A stretch of 33,357 bases of DNA from Thiopontia sp964344135 (GCA_964344135.1 CAYFMF010000018.1:1-33357), one strand, 5' to 3'. Numbered from the stretch's first letter, positions 1-7,549 are shown. The notes: generated by a model from the sequence alone, not told the origin. Program-made: numbers and translations.

Positions 1-674
<674 letters not shown>

Positions 675-679
675 ATAAC

Positions 680-696
680 ACCCAAACTATTTGGGT
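680..696 (+). other. Hairpin just after the 23S rRNA
   Basis: ACCCAAA-CTA-TTTGGGT forms a perfect 7-bp stem with a 3-base loop, starting about six bases after the inferred 23S 3' end. No T-run follows, so it is not an obvious terminator. A role in rRNA precursor processing or 3' protection is inference. Confidence 0.5.
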
Positions 697-750
697 TGCA
701 CAGTGATCGATTGATAACTCAACATGGCAAACCTTGACAATTTCCGAATT

Positions 751-779
751 TGTTCATTCAGACGCTGTCTGCCTGAACA
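751..779 (+). other. Hairpin just upstream of 5S rRNA
   Basis: TGTTCA-tt-CAGAC-gct-GTCTG-cc-TGAACA folds into 6 bp plus 5 bp separated by a symmetric 2x2 internal loop. It ends about eight bases before the inferred 5S 5' end. The rest of the 23S-5S spacer (675-787) has no tRNA. The position suggests an rRNA processing signal, but the nuclease involved cannot be read from the sequence. Confidence 0.5.
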
Positions 780-787
780 TCAAAGAT

Positions 788-907
788 TGCTTAGTGACCA
801 TAGAGCCCTGGACCCACCTGATCCCATCTCGAACTCAGAAGTGAAACAGGTCATCGCCGATGGTAGTGTGGGGTCTCCCCATGTGAGAGTAGGACATTGC
901 TAGGCTT
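788..907 (+). rRNA. rrf: 5S ribosomal RNA
   Basis: This has the complete 5S pattern: CCCACCTGATCCCAT, then CGAACTCAGAAGTGAAAC, then GCCGATGGTAGTGTGGGG, then TCTCCCCATGTGAGAGTAGG. The terminal helix pairs GCTTAG (789-794) with CTAGGC (900-905), including a G-U pair, which fixes the ends to within one or two bases. It follows the 23S gene on the same strand, as the last gene of the rRNA operon. Confidence 0.96.
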
Positions 908-913
908 ATATTC

Positions 914-950
914 AAAACCCCGTATTGCAGAAGCAGTACGGGGTTTTTCT
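914..950 (+). terminator. Rho-independent terminator of the rRNA operon
   Basis: The arms AAAACCCCGTATTGC (914-928) and GCAGTACGGGGTTTT (933-947) form a 15-bp stem with one G-U pair and an AGAA loop, followed by a T-rich tail. It lies 7 bases after 5S and 37 bases before the end of the converging pyrD gene, so it may also stop pyrD transcription. In that direction the U-run is only about four bases. Confidence 0.93.
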
Positions 951-986
951 TTGTCCCGAAAAAGTGGAGTCAGATCAGACCTGTGC

Positions 987-1952
987 TCAGCAGGCACAGG
1001 GGGGTGTAGCCGGGGCCGGCTGGTTCAACTCCAGTGTTCCCGTCAGCTCGGAGAGTGAGGAGAGTTGGTGCCTCTCCATATAGTCAACAATCCCCTGATT
1101 AATGGTGTCGCAGATCAGCGGATCATTGAAGAGGGCGGTCCCAACACCGACTGCGGAGGCCCCGGCAATGAGGAATTCAATGGCGTCCTCTGCACTCGAG
1201 ATTCCGCCCTGTCCAATAATCGGGATATTGTGCTCCCTGCAGACCTGATGGACCAGATGGACCATCCGCAGCGCGACCGGCTTGATCGCTGGCCCGGACA
1301 ATCCGCCCATATTGTTTCCGATTACAGGACGTCGCTTCTCTATGTCGATCGACATCCCCATCAGGGTATTGATTACCGCAAAGCCATCCGTGCCGGCATC
1401 AATGCAGCGTTGTGCACTGTGTGCAATATCGGTCTGGTTGGGAGAGAGTTTTGTGATCAGTGGCTTGGTTGTCACCCTGCGACAGGCCTCGACCACGCGA
1501 GCGCTGACCTCAGGATCATTGCCAAAGACGGCTCCACCCTCTTTCACATTGGGGCAGGAGATGTTGATCTCAATCGCATCCACTGGGGAGTCGTCAAATA
1601 GTGCTGCAATCTCTCCATAATCCTCAACACTGGATCCGGAGATGTTGGCGATGTAGCGGGTCTCGCTGAAATCGAGGGCAGGCAGGATCTCATCAATAAC
1701 CTGTTTTGCCCCGGGGTTTTGCAGGCCGATTGAGTTGATCATCCCCCCAGGTGTCTCTATCACCCGATGAGGGGTGTTTCCAAGCCGGGGCTCCAGCGTT
1801 GTCCCCTTGAGGCAGATTGCCCCAACCTCGTGGTTGGAGTATCCGTTCACACGGGTATACTCTCTACCGAAACCGACACAGCCGGAGAGCAGTACGGTGG
1901 GTCTCTCCATCTTGATTCCACAAAAATCTACGGCGAGAGAGGGTCTTTCCAT
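987..1952 (-). CDS. pyrD: Dihydroorotate dehydrogenase, class 1B catalytic subunit
   Basis: This enzyme oxidises dihydroorotate to orotate in pyrimidine synthesis, in the cytosol. The 321-residue protein follows the Gram-positive PyrDB pattern. It has SGCVGFGREY near residue 23, the substrate loop NSIGLQNPG (73-81), catalytic Cys133 in INISCPNVKEGG, and the flavin-binding GGLSGPAIKPVALRM and GQGGI segments. A cysteine base marks class 1; the membrane class 2 enzyme usual in gammaproteobacteria uses serine. Class 1B enzymes normally work with the iron-sulfur/FAD subunit PyrK and NAD, but no pyrK is present here. The gene converges on the rRNA terminator and is divergent from trmL with 34 bases between starts. 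The start is chosen because the N-terminus lines up with PyrDB; no good ribosome binding site is seen. Confidence 0.92.
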   Translation of the reverse strand: MERPSLAVDFCGIKMERPTVLLSGCVGFGREYTRVNGYSNHEVGAICLKGTTLEPRLGNTPHRVIETPGGMINSIGLQNPGAKQVIDEILPALDFSETRYIANISGSSVEDYGEIAALFDDSPVDAIEINISCPNVKEGGAVFGNDPEVSARVVEACRRVTTKPLITKLSPNQTDIAHSAQRCIDAGTDGFAVINTLMGMSIDIEKRRPVIGNNMGGLSGPAIKPVALRMVHLVHQVCREHNIPIIGQGGISSAEDAIEFLIAGASAVGVGTALFNDPLICDTINQGIVDYMERHQLSSLSELTGTLELNQPAPATPPCAC

Positions 1953-1986
1953 AAGTAGCAGATCCAGTTTATGCAGCGGGGTAATT

Positions 1987-2442
1987 TTGAATATTGTTCT
2001 CTATGAGCCTGAGATTGCGCCCAATACAGGCAACATTATACGACTTTGTGCCAACACAGGGGCGCAACTTCACCTGATTCACCCGCTTGGGTTCCGGATG
2101 GATGAGAAGCGACTGCGTCGCGCGGGTCTCGACTATCTGGAGTACGCCGTGGTCAGGGAGTATCGCTCACTGGATGACTGCCTGCTGCAGTTTGACCGTG
2201 ACAGAGTATTTGCTGCAACGACCCACGCCACACAGCCCCATTTTGTACCGCAGTATCGTGAGGGTGATGTTTTTCTCTTCGGACCCGAGAGCCGTGGTCT
2301 GCCAGAGGGGGTGCGCAACAGTTTTCCGGAGCAGCAGCGAATTCGGATACCGATGGTTGAGAAGAGCCGCAGCATGAATCTATCCAATGCGGTGGCTGTG
2401 GTTCTCTATGAGGGGCTGCGGCAGAGTGGATTCAATCCATAG
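1987..2442 (+). CDS. trmL: tRNA (cytidine/uridine-34-2'-O)-methyltransferase TrmL
   Basis: TrmL is a SPOUT-class methyltransferase that 2'-O-methylates the wobble base of tRNA-Leu isoacceptors with S-adenosylmethionine. The 151-residue product starts LNIVLYEPEIAPNTGNIIRL and matches E. coli TrmL closely over its N-terminus. The C-terminal knot is recognisable in LFGPESRGLPE and in RIPMVEKSRSMNLSNAVAVV. The start is TTG at 1987, preceded by a GGGG stretch; no in-frame ATG fits the family N-terminus, and upstream codons overlap pyrD in the opposite direction. In E. coli trmL also lies near cysE, gpsA and secB, and here gpsA converges on it 36 bases downstream. Confidence 0.92.
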   Translation: MNIVLYEPEIAPNTGNIIRLCANTGAQLHLIHPLGFRMDEKRLRRAGLDYLEYAVVREYRSLDDCLLQFDRDRVFAATTHATQPHFVPQYREGDVFLFGPESRGLPEGVRNSFPEQQRIRIPMVEKSRSMNLSNAVAVVLYEGLRQSGFNP

Positions 2443-2478
2443 CCGCAGCTGGGAGAGCGCGCCGAGTCAGCGAGCTGC

Positions 2479-3495
2479 TTAATATTCAGTAGTCAGGCTG
2501 CGTTGCAGCAGGTCATGAACTGCTGCATGAGGATCCTTGCCATTGTTAATAATTTCGGCAACCTGCTGGGTGATCGGCATCTCAACACCTCTCTCGATGG
2601 CCATCTGATGGATCTCACGAGCGGCCTCGACCCCCTCTACAACCTGTCCAATTTCTGCAATGGCGCTCTCTACCGATTCACCTCTGCCAATGGCAAGACC
2701 AAACCGACGGTTGCGTGATTGATCATCGGTACAGGTCAGAACCAGATCGCCCAATCCACCCAGACCCATAAAGGTCTCGGACTCTCCCCCCAGTGTCAGC
2801 CCGAGTCTGACCAGCTCATGAAGGCCGCGAGTGATCAGGGCCGCCCTTGAGTTGGCGCCAAAGCCCAGACCATCGGCTATGCCGGCAGCAATGGCGAGTA
2901 CATTCTTGGTGGCGCCGCCAATCTCGACACCGGGGATGTCGCTGCTGGTGTAGCAGCGGAAGGTCTCACTGTGAAACAGCTCTGCAACGGAGCGGGCACT
3001 CTCCAGGGTGTCGGCGGCAACGGTTACAGCGGTGGGGAGGCCTGCGGCAACCTCTTTTGCAAAGGTGGGGCCGGATATCAGAGCCTTCCCTCTTTCTGTA
3101 CCCAGCGTCTCCTCAACAACCTGGTGCAGCAGTTTGCGGGATCCGTGCTCCACCCCCTTGGTTGCCCAGACAATGAAGGCCTGTTCCGAAATGGCCGCCC
3201 GAAGCTGGTTCAGTGTTGCACGAAAGGCGTGGCTGGGGACTGCAACCACGACCATCTCCGCATCTTCGACTGCAGAGGCAAGGTCAGATTCCGGGGCCAG
3301 GTTGTCGGGAAGGGGAATGCCAGGGAGGTAACGCCGGTTTTCCCTTTCACGCCCTATCCGCTCCATATGGTCGGAGCGGTGACCCCAGAGGGTAACCAGG
3401 TGTCCCCTGCGGGCAAGCTGTATCGAGAGTGCTGTCCCCCATGAACCTGCCCCCAGCACGGTAACCTCTCTTGGCTGCATGGTTGAGCGCGGCAT
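2479..3495 (-). CDS. gpsA: NAD(P)-dependent glycerol-3-phosphate dehydrogenase
   Basis: GpsA reduces dihydroxyacetone phosphate to sn-glycerol 3-phosphate, the backbone for phospholipids, in the cytosol. The 338-residue protein has the Rossmann motif GAGSWGTALS at residues 15-24. It also has VWATKGVE, the GPTFAKEVAAGLPTAV loop, and the catalytic lysine region GGATKNVLAIAAGIADGLG followed by NSRAALITRGL. Length matches the family (E. coli 339). It is the last gene of the minus-strand run and starts 14 bases after the secB stop, the same neighbour order as in E. coli. A second possible start at 3480 (Met-Gln-Pro) would shorten it by five residues; neither start has a clear ribosome binding site. 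Confidence 0.97.
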   Translation of the reverse strand: MPRSTMQPREVTVLGAGSWGTALSIQLARRGHLVTLWGHRSDHMERIGRERENRRYLPGIPLPDNLAPESDLASAVEDAEMVVVAVPSHAFRATLNQLRAAISEQAFIVWATKGVEHGSRKLLHQVVEETLGTERGKALISGPTFAKEVAAGLPTAVTVAADTLESARSVAELFHSETFRCYTSSDIPGVEIGGATKNVLAIAAGIADGLGFGANSRAALITRGLHELVRLGLTLGGESETFMGLGGLGDLVLTCTDDQSRNRRFGLAIGRGESVESAIAEIGQVVEGVEAAREIHQMAIERGVEMPITQQVAEIINNGKDPHAAVHDLLQRSLTTEY

Positions 3496-3509
3496 GAACG
3501 GCTGTTCGG

Positions 3510-4004
3510 TTAGTGTCTGGTCTCGCCGCCCGCGTCCTCAGCCTCACTGCTCTGCTGCTGAAGCTCCTGCTGGCGCTGGGCATAGATGGCATCAAAATTG
3601 ACAGGTGCCAATAGCAGGGGAGGGAAGCCCCCCTTTGTTGTAAGGTCAGCGATCGCCTCGCGGGCAAATGGAAAGAGGGTGTTGGGGCAGTAGGATCCAA
3701 GAACATGACCCAGTGCGCCGTTCTCAAAACCGGCAAGGGTGAAGATCCCGGCCTGTTGAATCTCGGCCAGAAAGGCGGTCTTTTCATTCACGGTGATCGT
3801 GGCAGTGAGATTGAGCACCACCTCATAGACGTTATCGCCCAGTTCGCGGTGCTGTGTGCCGATCTGCAGGTTGGTGGTGGGCTCCCACTTCTCCTGAAAC
3901 AGTGCAGGTGCCTGTGGAGATTCGAAGGATACATCCTTCAGGTAGATCTTCTGGATCTCGAAAGTCTGCTGTGGGGTTTCCTGGGTTTGTGCTTCTTCGC
4001 TCAT
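3510..4004 (-). CDS. secB: Protein-export chaperone SecB
   Basis: SecB is a homotetrameric cytosolic chaperone that keeps exported precursors unfolded and passes them to SecA. The 164-residue protein has the family body: FEIQKIYLKDVSFESPQAP near residues 15-33, LGDNVYEVVLNLT, the conserved GSYCPNTLFPFARE near residues 106-119, and GGFPPLLLAPVNFDA. The C-terminus is a polar Gln/Glu-rich tail. The ATG at 4004 (MSEEAQTQ) is used because upstream sequence in frame belongs to trxC read in another frame. It sits between trxC and gpsA with gaps of 20 and 14 bases, consistent with one operon. Confidence 0.97.
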   Translation of the reverse strand: MSEEAQTQETPQQTFEIQKIYLKDVSFESPQAPALFQEKWEPTTNLQIGTQHRELGDNVYEVVLNLTATITVNEKTAFLAEIQQAGIFTLAGFENGALGHVLGSYCPNTLFPFAREAIADLTTKGGFPPLLLAPVNFDAIYAQRQQELQQQSSEAEDAGGETRH

Positions 4005-4024
4005 GTTAAGGTCTCTGGTTTCGA

Positions 4025-4459
4025 TTAATGGTGTTGTTTGATCCACTGCATCAGTTGTGGGAGCTGCATTACCCCCGCCTGGCGTGCGATCTCCCGTCCA
4101 TGCTTGAAGATCGCCAGGGTGGGGATGCTCTGAATTCCATATTGTGCTGCGATGGCCTGCTCCTGTTCGGTATTGACCTTGGCCAGACGAAACTGGGGCT
4201 GTAGCTGTTGGGCGGCCTGAGAGAAGATGGGGGCCATCATCTTGCAGGGACCGCACCAACTGGCCCAGAAATCAACAACAACAGGGATATCACTGCGCTC
4301 GATATGGCGCTGGAAGTTTTGTCCATTCAGCTCAACCGGGTGGCCATCAAACAGCGGGTTGTGACACTTCCCACACTTCCCACCACCAGCAAGCCTGGAG
4401 GCAGGAAGGCGGTTGATACCATCGCAATGGGGACAGACAATATGGAGTGAGTCGGCCAT
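4025..4459 (-). CDS. trxC: Thioredoxin 2 with N-terminal zinc finger
   Basis: This is a cytosolic thiol-disulfide reductase of the TrxC type. Two CxxC pairs (CPHC at 9-12, CGKC at 29-32) form the zinc site, and a thioredoxin fold follows with the active site WASWCGPCK (Cys69, Cys72). The cis-proline is in IQSIPTLAIF and the length is 144 residues (E. coli 139). In E. coli trxC lies elsewhere and is controlled by OxyR. Here it is inserted between grxC and secB, 22 bases after grxC, so it is probably co-transcribed with the rhodanese and glutaredoxin genes upstream. Confidence 0.95.
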   Translation of the reverse strand: MADSLHIVCPHCDGINRLPASRLAGGGKCGKCHNPLFDGHPVELNGQNFQRHIERSDIPVVVDFWASWCGPCKMMAPIFSQAAQQLQPQFRLAKVNTEQEQAIAAQYGIQSIPTLAIFKHGREIARQAGVMQLPQLMQWIKQHH

Positions 4460-4481
4460 GATGGTTTATTGGTTGGAGAGT

Positions 4482-4736
4482 TTACCCCTCCAGCAGCGGG
4501 TCCAGTTTGCCCGCAGCATTGAGTGCAGAGAGGTCATCGAAGCCACCAACATGGGTGTCACCAATAAAGATCTGTGGCACTGTTCGCCGCCCACTTCGCT
4601 CCTCCATGCTCTTCCACCCCGCGGCATCTCCATCAACAAATATCTTGGTGTATTCCGCCCCTTTTCTATCCAGCAGGGCCTCGGCCATGCGGCAGTAGGG
4701 GCAGGTTTGGGTGCAGTAGACTTCGATTGTTGGCAT
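4482..4736 (-). CDS. grxC: Glutaredoxin 3
   Basis: This small dithiol glutaredoxin reduces protein disulfides and mixed glutathione disulfides using glutathione. The 84-residue protein begins MPTIEVYCTQTCPYCRMAE, with the CPYC active site at 12-15. The glutathione-binding TVPQIFIGDTHVGGFDDL follows, with its TVP cis-proline. The ATG at 4736 is chosen because it gives the standard glutaredoxin N-terminus; longer in-frame extension only adds non-homologous residues. The gene lies 25 bases downstream of the rhodanese gene, the yibN-grxC-secB order known from E. coli. Confidence 0.96.
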   Translation of the reverse strand: MPTIEVYCTQTCPYCRMAEALLDRKGAEYTKIFVDGDAAGWKSMEERSGRRTVPQIFIGDTHVGGFDDLSALNAAGKLDPLLEG

Positions 4737-4761
4737 GACGGTATTGATTAATGGTTGACGG

Positions 4762-5190
4762 TTATTTGTGTGAGACGGGCAGCCCTGCACTCTTCCATGA
4801 GAGTATCCCCCCCTTCAGGTTGTAGACCTCTTCAAAACCATTTTTCTTCAGTTGCGAGCATGCGACACCTGAACGCTGGCCCGAGCGACAGATCGCAATG
4901 ACAGGCTGCTGATGGTATTTCTCCAGATCACCCAGTCGGTTTTTCAGCTGGTTGAGTGGAATGTGCGAGGCGCTCTTGACACGCCCGTCCTTGGAGAGCT
5001 CCTCCTCTGTGCGCACGTCAATCAGCAACGCCTTTTCGCCATTGAGAATCCGAATCGCCGCCTCCGGGCCAATGGACTGGAATCCCCGAATCTGATCTCC
5101 AAAGATATTGAAGAGCAGCAGTGCCAGGGTGACAAGGAATGCAGCAACCAGCTCCCAGTGGTTGAATGCAAAGGTAGATAGCTCATCCAT
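4762..5190 (-). CDS. yibN: Membrane-anchored rhodanese, YibN family
   Basis: This 142-residue protein has one N-terminal membrane helix (about residues 12-30, LVAAFLVTLALLLFNIFG) and then a single rhodanese domain. The domain begins at IGPEAAIRILNGEKALLIDVR and carries active-site Cys101 in CRSGQRSG; the closing GGILSWKSAGLP is typical. Rhodaneses move sulfane sulfur from donors to thiol acceptors. YibN's physiological partner is not fixed by sequence. Position before grxC and trxC, and after a DUF2892 gene and an ArsR regulator, suggests persulfide handling or reduction at the cytoplasmic face of the membrane (inference). A second cysteine, Cys111, lies ten residues on. Confidence 0.92.
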   Translation of the reverse strand: MDELSTFAFNHWELVAAFLVTLALLLFNIFGDQIRGFQSIGPEAAIRILNGEKALLIDVRTEEELSKDGRVKSASHIPLNQLKNRLGDLEKYHQQPVIAICRSGQRSGVACSQLKKNGFEEVYNLKGGILSWKSAGLPVSHK

Positions 5191-5217
5191 GAACGGTAAC
5201 CTGCAGGCTGTCTGTTA

Positions 5218-5451
5218 TTATGCGTTGTTGCTTTTCTGCTCTTCGGCCCAGCAGCAGGGCTTGCCGATATTGAACTTTTCGAGCAGTTTTTCCGGAATGC
5301 AGAATTTGGTAAATCCGCTCTGGAAGAGGTTCAGCCCGACAAATGCAGTAAACCAGAGCCAGCTTGGCTCCATGGAGATGGTGCCGTCCAGTATCAATGA
5401 AAGCAGGATAAAGAAGCCGGCAAGAATACGAAGAATCTGTTCTCTTGTCAT
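5218..5451 (-). CDS. DUF2892 (YgaP transmembrane-domain-like) small membrane protein
   Basis: The 77-residue protein has two hydrophobic segments (about residues 6-24 and 30-45) and then a short cysteine-bearing tail, with FCIPEKLLEKF and PCCW near the end. This is the arrangement of the DUF2892 domain, which forms the membrane half of E. coli YgaP, where it is fused to a rhodanese. Here the rhodanese is a separate gene starting 27 bases downstream. A good ribosome binding site, AAGGAG, precedes the ATG. Its biochemical function is not established. Adjacent cysteines at the C-terminus make a persulfide-transfer or metal role conceivable, but this is inference. Confidence 0.82.
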   Translation of the reverse strand: MTREQILRILAGFFILLSLILDGTISMEPSWLWFTAFVGLNLFQSGFTKFCIPEKLLEKFNIGKPCCWAEEQKSNNA

Positions 5452-5498
5452 GGGGGTTCTCCTTGAATGGAATGTAAACAGAGGAACTCGGACCCGCT

Positions 5499-5504
5499 AT
5501 TATA
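5499..5504 (-). promoter_or_regulatory. Candidate -10 element upstream of the DUF2892 gene
   Basis: On the minus strand a perfect TATAAT occurs 47 bases before the DUF2892 start, inside the 100-base gap after the ArsR gene. I see no convincing -35 element at 16-18 bases. It may be an internal promoter for the membrane protein, rhodanese and redox genes, or chance in an AT-richer gap. Confidence 0.3.
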
Positions 5505-5551
5505 ACGAAAACAGATCCTCAGGAGGAGACGGGAAAAACCGAAAAAGGCTC

Positions 5552-5893
5552 CTAGCAGCGACAGAAGACCTCTTTCATCATGCTGATCAGCTTCAATGTC
5601 CGGCTGTCGCCTACCATGTAGAAGACCCGATTTGCATCCTTGTAGGAGTCGAGAATTCCGCGGTTGCGCAGTGTTGAGAGGTGCTGGGAGATGTTACTTT
5701 GTGAGGTTCCAACCGCATCAACAATCTGTTGTACGCTCAGCTCCTTGTTTCCCAGAACACAGAGAATTTTCAGGCGCAGCGGATGGGACATCGCCTTCAG
5801 CGATGCAGAGGCGCGATCAATATCCTCGTCATTGCCCAGCAGGTTGTCTGTCTCCTCACACTCCCCATTCCCCACTGTTTCCGTTTCACTCAT
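5552..5893 (-). CDS. ArsR/SmtB-family regulator with SqrR/BigR-type cysteine pair
   Basis: This is a 113-residue winged-helix repressor. The core runs from LKAMSHPLRLKILCVLG through the recognition helix region VGTSQSNISQHLSTLRNRGI and the wing DANRVFYMV to a C-terminal helix ending VFCRC. Cys45 in the second helix and Cys111 near the C-terminus are 66 residues apart. That is the spacing I recall for the redox pair of SqrR (Cys41/Cys107) and BigR (Cys42/Cys108), which form polysulfide bridges with sulfane sulfur. No CxC metal motif is seen at the usual ArsR alpha-3 site. It heads the run DUF2892-rhodanese-grxC-trxC, similar in content to E. coli ygaV-ygaP. Persulfide sensing is inference from the cysteines plus context. 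Extra cysteines are Cys12 and Cys113. Confidence 0.88.
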   Translation of the reverse strand: MSETETVGNGECEETDNLLGNDEDIDRASASLKAMSHPLRLKILCVLGNKELSVQQIVDAVGTSQSNISQHLSTLRNRGILDSYKDANRVFYMVGDSRTLKLISMMKEVFCRC

Positions 5894-5956
5894 CTATGGT
5901 TCCCCTCTATCCTTGAGTTGATTTCTTCACATCCACACACACTTGTAAAGCGTGAC

Positions 5957-5966
5957 ATTATATAAT
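5957..5966. promoter_or_regulatory. Palindrome with -10 elements between the ArsR gene and gpmI
   Basis: ATTATATAAT is a perfect 10-base palindrome containing TATAAT on both strands. On the minus strand a TAGACA (5978-5983), five of six matches to TTGACA, lies 15 bases upstream. The pair could therefore be the ArsR promoter, with the palindrome serving as operator. On the plus strand no good -35 for gpmI is seen at the right distance. Binding by the ArsR protein is inference. Confidence 0.35.
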
Positions 5967-6004
5967 AACAGGCTCATTGTCTACTTCGAGATGAATCATA
6001 TTTT

Positions 6005-7549
6005 ATGAGTAAAAAAAGAGGTCCCACGCTACTCTGCATTCTTGATGGCTGGGGGTATAGAGAGACTCCAGACTGCAATGCAATTGCTACTGCAGAGACA
6101 CCGGTGTGGGATCGGCTGTGGGAGGAGAACCCGCATACGCTGATCACAACCCATGGGGCCGAGGTGGGTTTGCCTGCGGATCAGATGGGCAACTCCGAGG
6201 TGGGTCACCTGAATCTGGGTGCGGGCCGTGTTGTCTACCAGGAGTACACACGGATCTGTCGCTCCATTCGTACACACTCTTTCTACTCCAACCAGACCCT
6301 GGTCGACCCTATTGAGCGGGCAATTGAGGATGACCATGCCATCCATGTTGTCGGGCTGCTCTCCCCGGGTGGGGTCCATAGTCATGAGGAGCATATTCAC
6401 TCGATCGTTCAGATGGCCGCAGAGCGTGGAGCAAAGAAAATTTATGTGCACGCCTTTCTTGATGGAAGGGACACCCCCCCAAAAAGTGCCGCCCCCTCGA
6501 TTGAGAAGATGGAGGCGGTTTTTGAGGAGTGTGGGGCGGGTTCCATCGCCTCCATTGTGGGGCGCCACTTCTCCATGGATCGTGACCGGCGCTGGAAGCG
6601 GGTCGAGAAGTCCTATCATGCAATGGTTGAGGGGGTTGCCGAGAATCGTGCCGGCAGTGCCATGGAGGCGCTGGAGATGGCCTATGCACGGGGCGAGACG
6701 GATGAGTTTGTTGATGCAACCGTTATTGCCGCTGAGGGGGAGTCACCAGCACAGATGCAGGATGGGGATATTGTCCTGCTGATGAACTACCGCTCAGATC
6801 GCGCGCGCCAGCTGACGGAGGCGCTGATTCTGGAGGAGTTCGAGGGGTTCGAGCGCGGGTACTGGCCAAAGCTGGGCTCCATCACCTCGCTTACGGAGTA
6901 CAAGAAGGAGTACGGGATTCCGGTGGCCTTCCCCCCTGAGCGACTCCATAACGTCTTCGGTGAGTATATCTCCAGGTTTGGCCTGCGCCAGCTGAGAATT
7001 GCCGAGACCGAGAAGTATGCCCATGTCACCTTTTTCTTCAATGGCGGTGTGGAGGAGCCCTATCCCTATGAGGATCGACTGCTGATCTGTTCACCGGATG
7101 TGGAGACCTATGACCAGCAGCCGGAGATGAGTGCCTATGAGGTAACTGCCCGACTGGTGGATGAGATTCAGGGGGGCAAATATGATGTCATCATCTGCAA
7201 TTTCGCCAACTCCGACATGGTGGGTCATACCGGAAAGATGGATGCAGCGGTTGAGGCGATTGAGGCGCTGGACCACTGTCTGGCAAGGGTAGTTGATGCC
7301 ATCCGTGAGGCCAATGGGGACATGCTGCTTACCGCAGACCACGGTAACAGTGAGACCATGTGTGACCATGATACCGGTCAGCCGCACACCTCACACACCA
7401 TGAATCCGGTGCCACTGATCTATATCGGGGATGGTGTTGAGGTCGAGGGGGTTTCCCGGGGAAGTCTCTCCGATATTGCCCCCACACTGCTTCACATCAT
7501 GGGGCTGAAAGTCCCCTCGGAGATGACGGGGCAGAGCCTGCTCAGTTAG
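6005..7549 (+). CDS. gpmI: 2,3-bisphosphoglycerate-independent phosphoglycerate mutase
   Basis: This glycolysis enzyme interconverts 3- and 2-phosphoglycerate through a phosphoserine intermediate and needs two Mn ions. The 514-residue protein matches the family length. Asp14 in LCILDGWGYRE and the phosphorylated Ser64 in MGNSEVGHLNLGAGR are in place. HAFLDGRDTPP, GRHFSMDRDRRW, NYRSDRAR, NFANSDMVGHTG and LTADHGNSETM supply the remaining metal and substrate ligands. It is transcribed away from the ArsR gene. In E. coli gpmI (gpmM) also adjoins yibN. The start has only a weak upstream GAG. Confidence 0.98.
   Translation: MSKKRGPTLLCILDGWGYRETPDCNAIATAETPVWDRLWEENPHTLITTHGAEVGLPADQMGNSEVGHLNLGAGRVVYQEYTRICRSIRTHSFYSNQTLVDPIERAIEDDHAIHVVGLLSPGGVHSHEEHIHSIVQMAAERGAKKIYVHAFLDGRDTPPKSAAPSIEKMEAVFEECGAGSIASIVGRHFSMDRDRRWKRVEKSYHAMVEGVAENRAGSAMEALEMAYARGETDEFVDATVIAAEGESPAQMQDGDIVLLMNYRSDRARQLTEALILEEFEGFERGYWPKLGSITSLTEYKKEYGIPVAFPPERLHNVFGEYISRFGLRQLRIAETEKYAHVTFFFNGGVEEPYPYEDRLLICSPDVETYDQQPEMSAYEVTARLVDEIQGGKYDVIICNFANSDMVGHTGKMDAAVEAIEALDHCLARVVDAIREANGDMLLTADHGNSETMCDHDTGQPHTSHTMNPVPLIYIGDGVEVEGVSRGSLSDIAPTLLHIMGLKVPSEMTGQSLLS

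Noticed and set aside
2443..2478. Inverted repeat GCAGCT/AGCTGC between trmL and gpsA as a terminator
   Set aside because: The arms are six bases apart by a 22-base loop with no T-run; too weak to call.
5961..5966. TATAAT as the plus-strand gpmI promoter
   Set aside because: The nearest -35-like TTGTAA is only 12 bases upstream, outside the workable range, so it is mentioned only within the palindrome.
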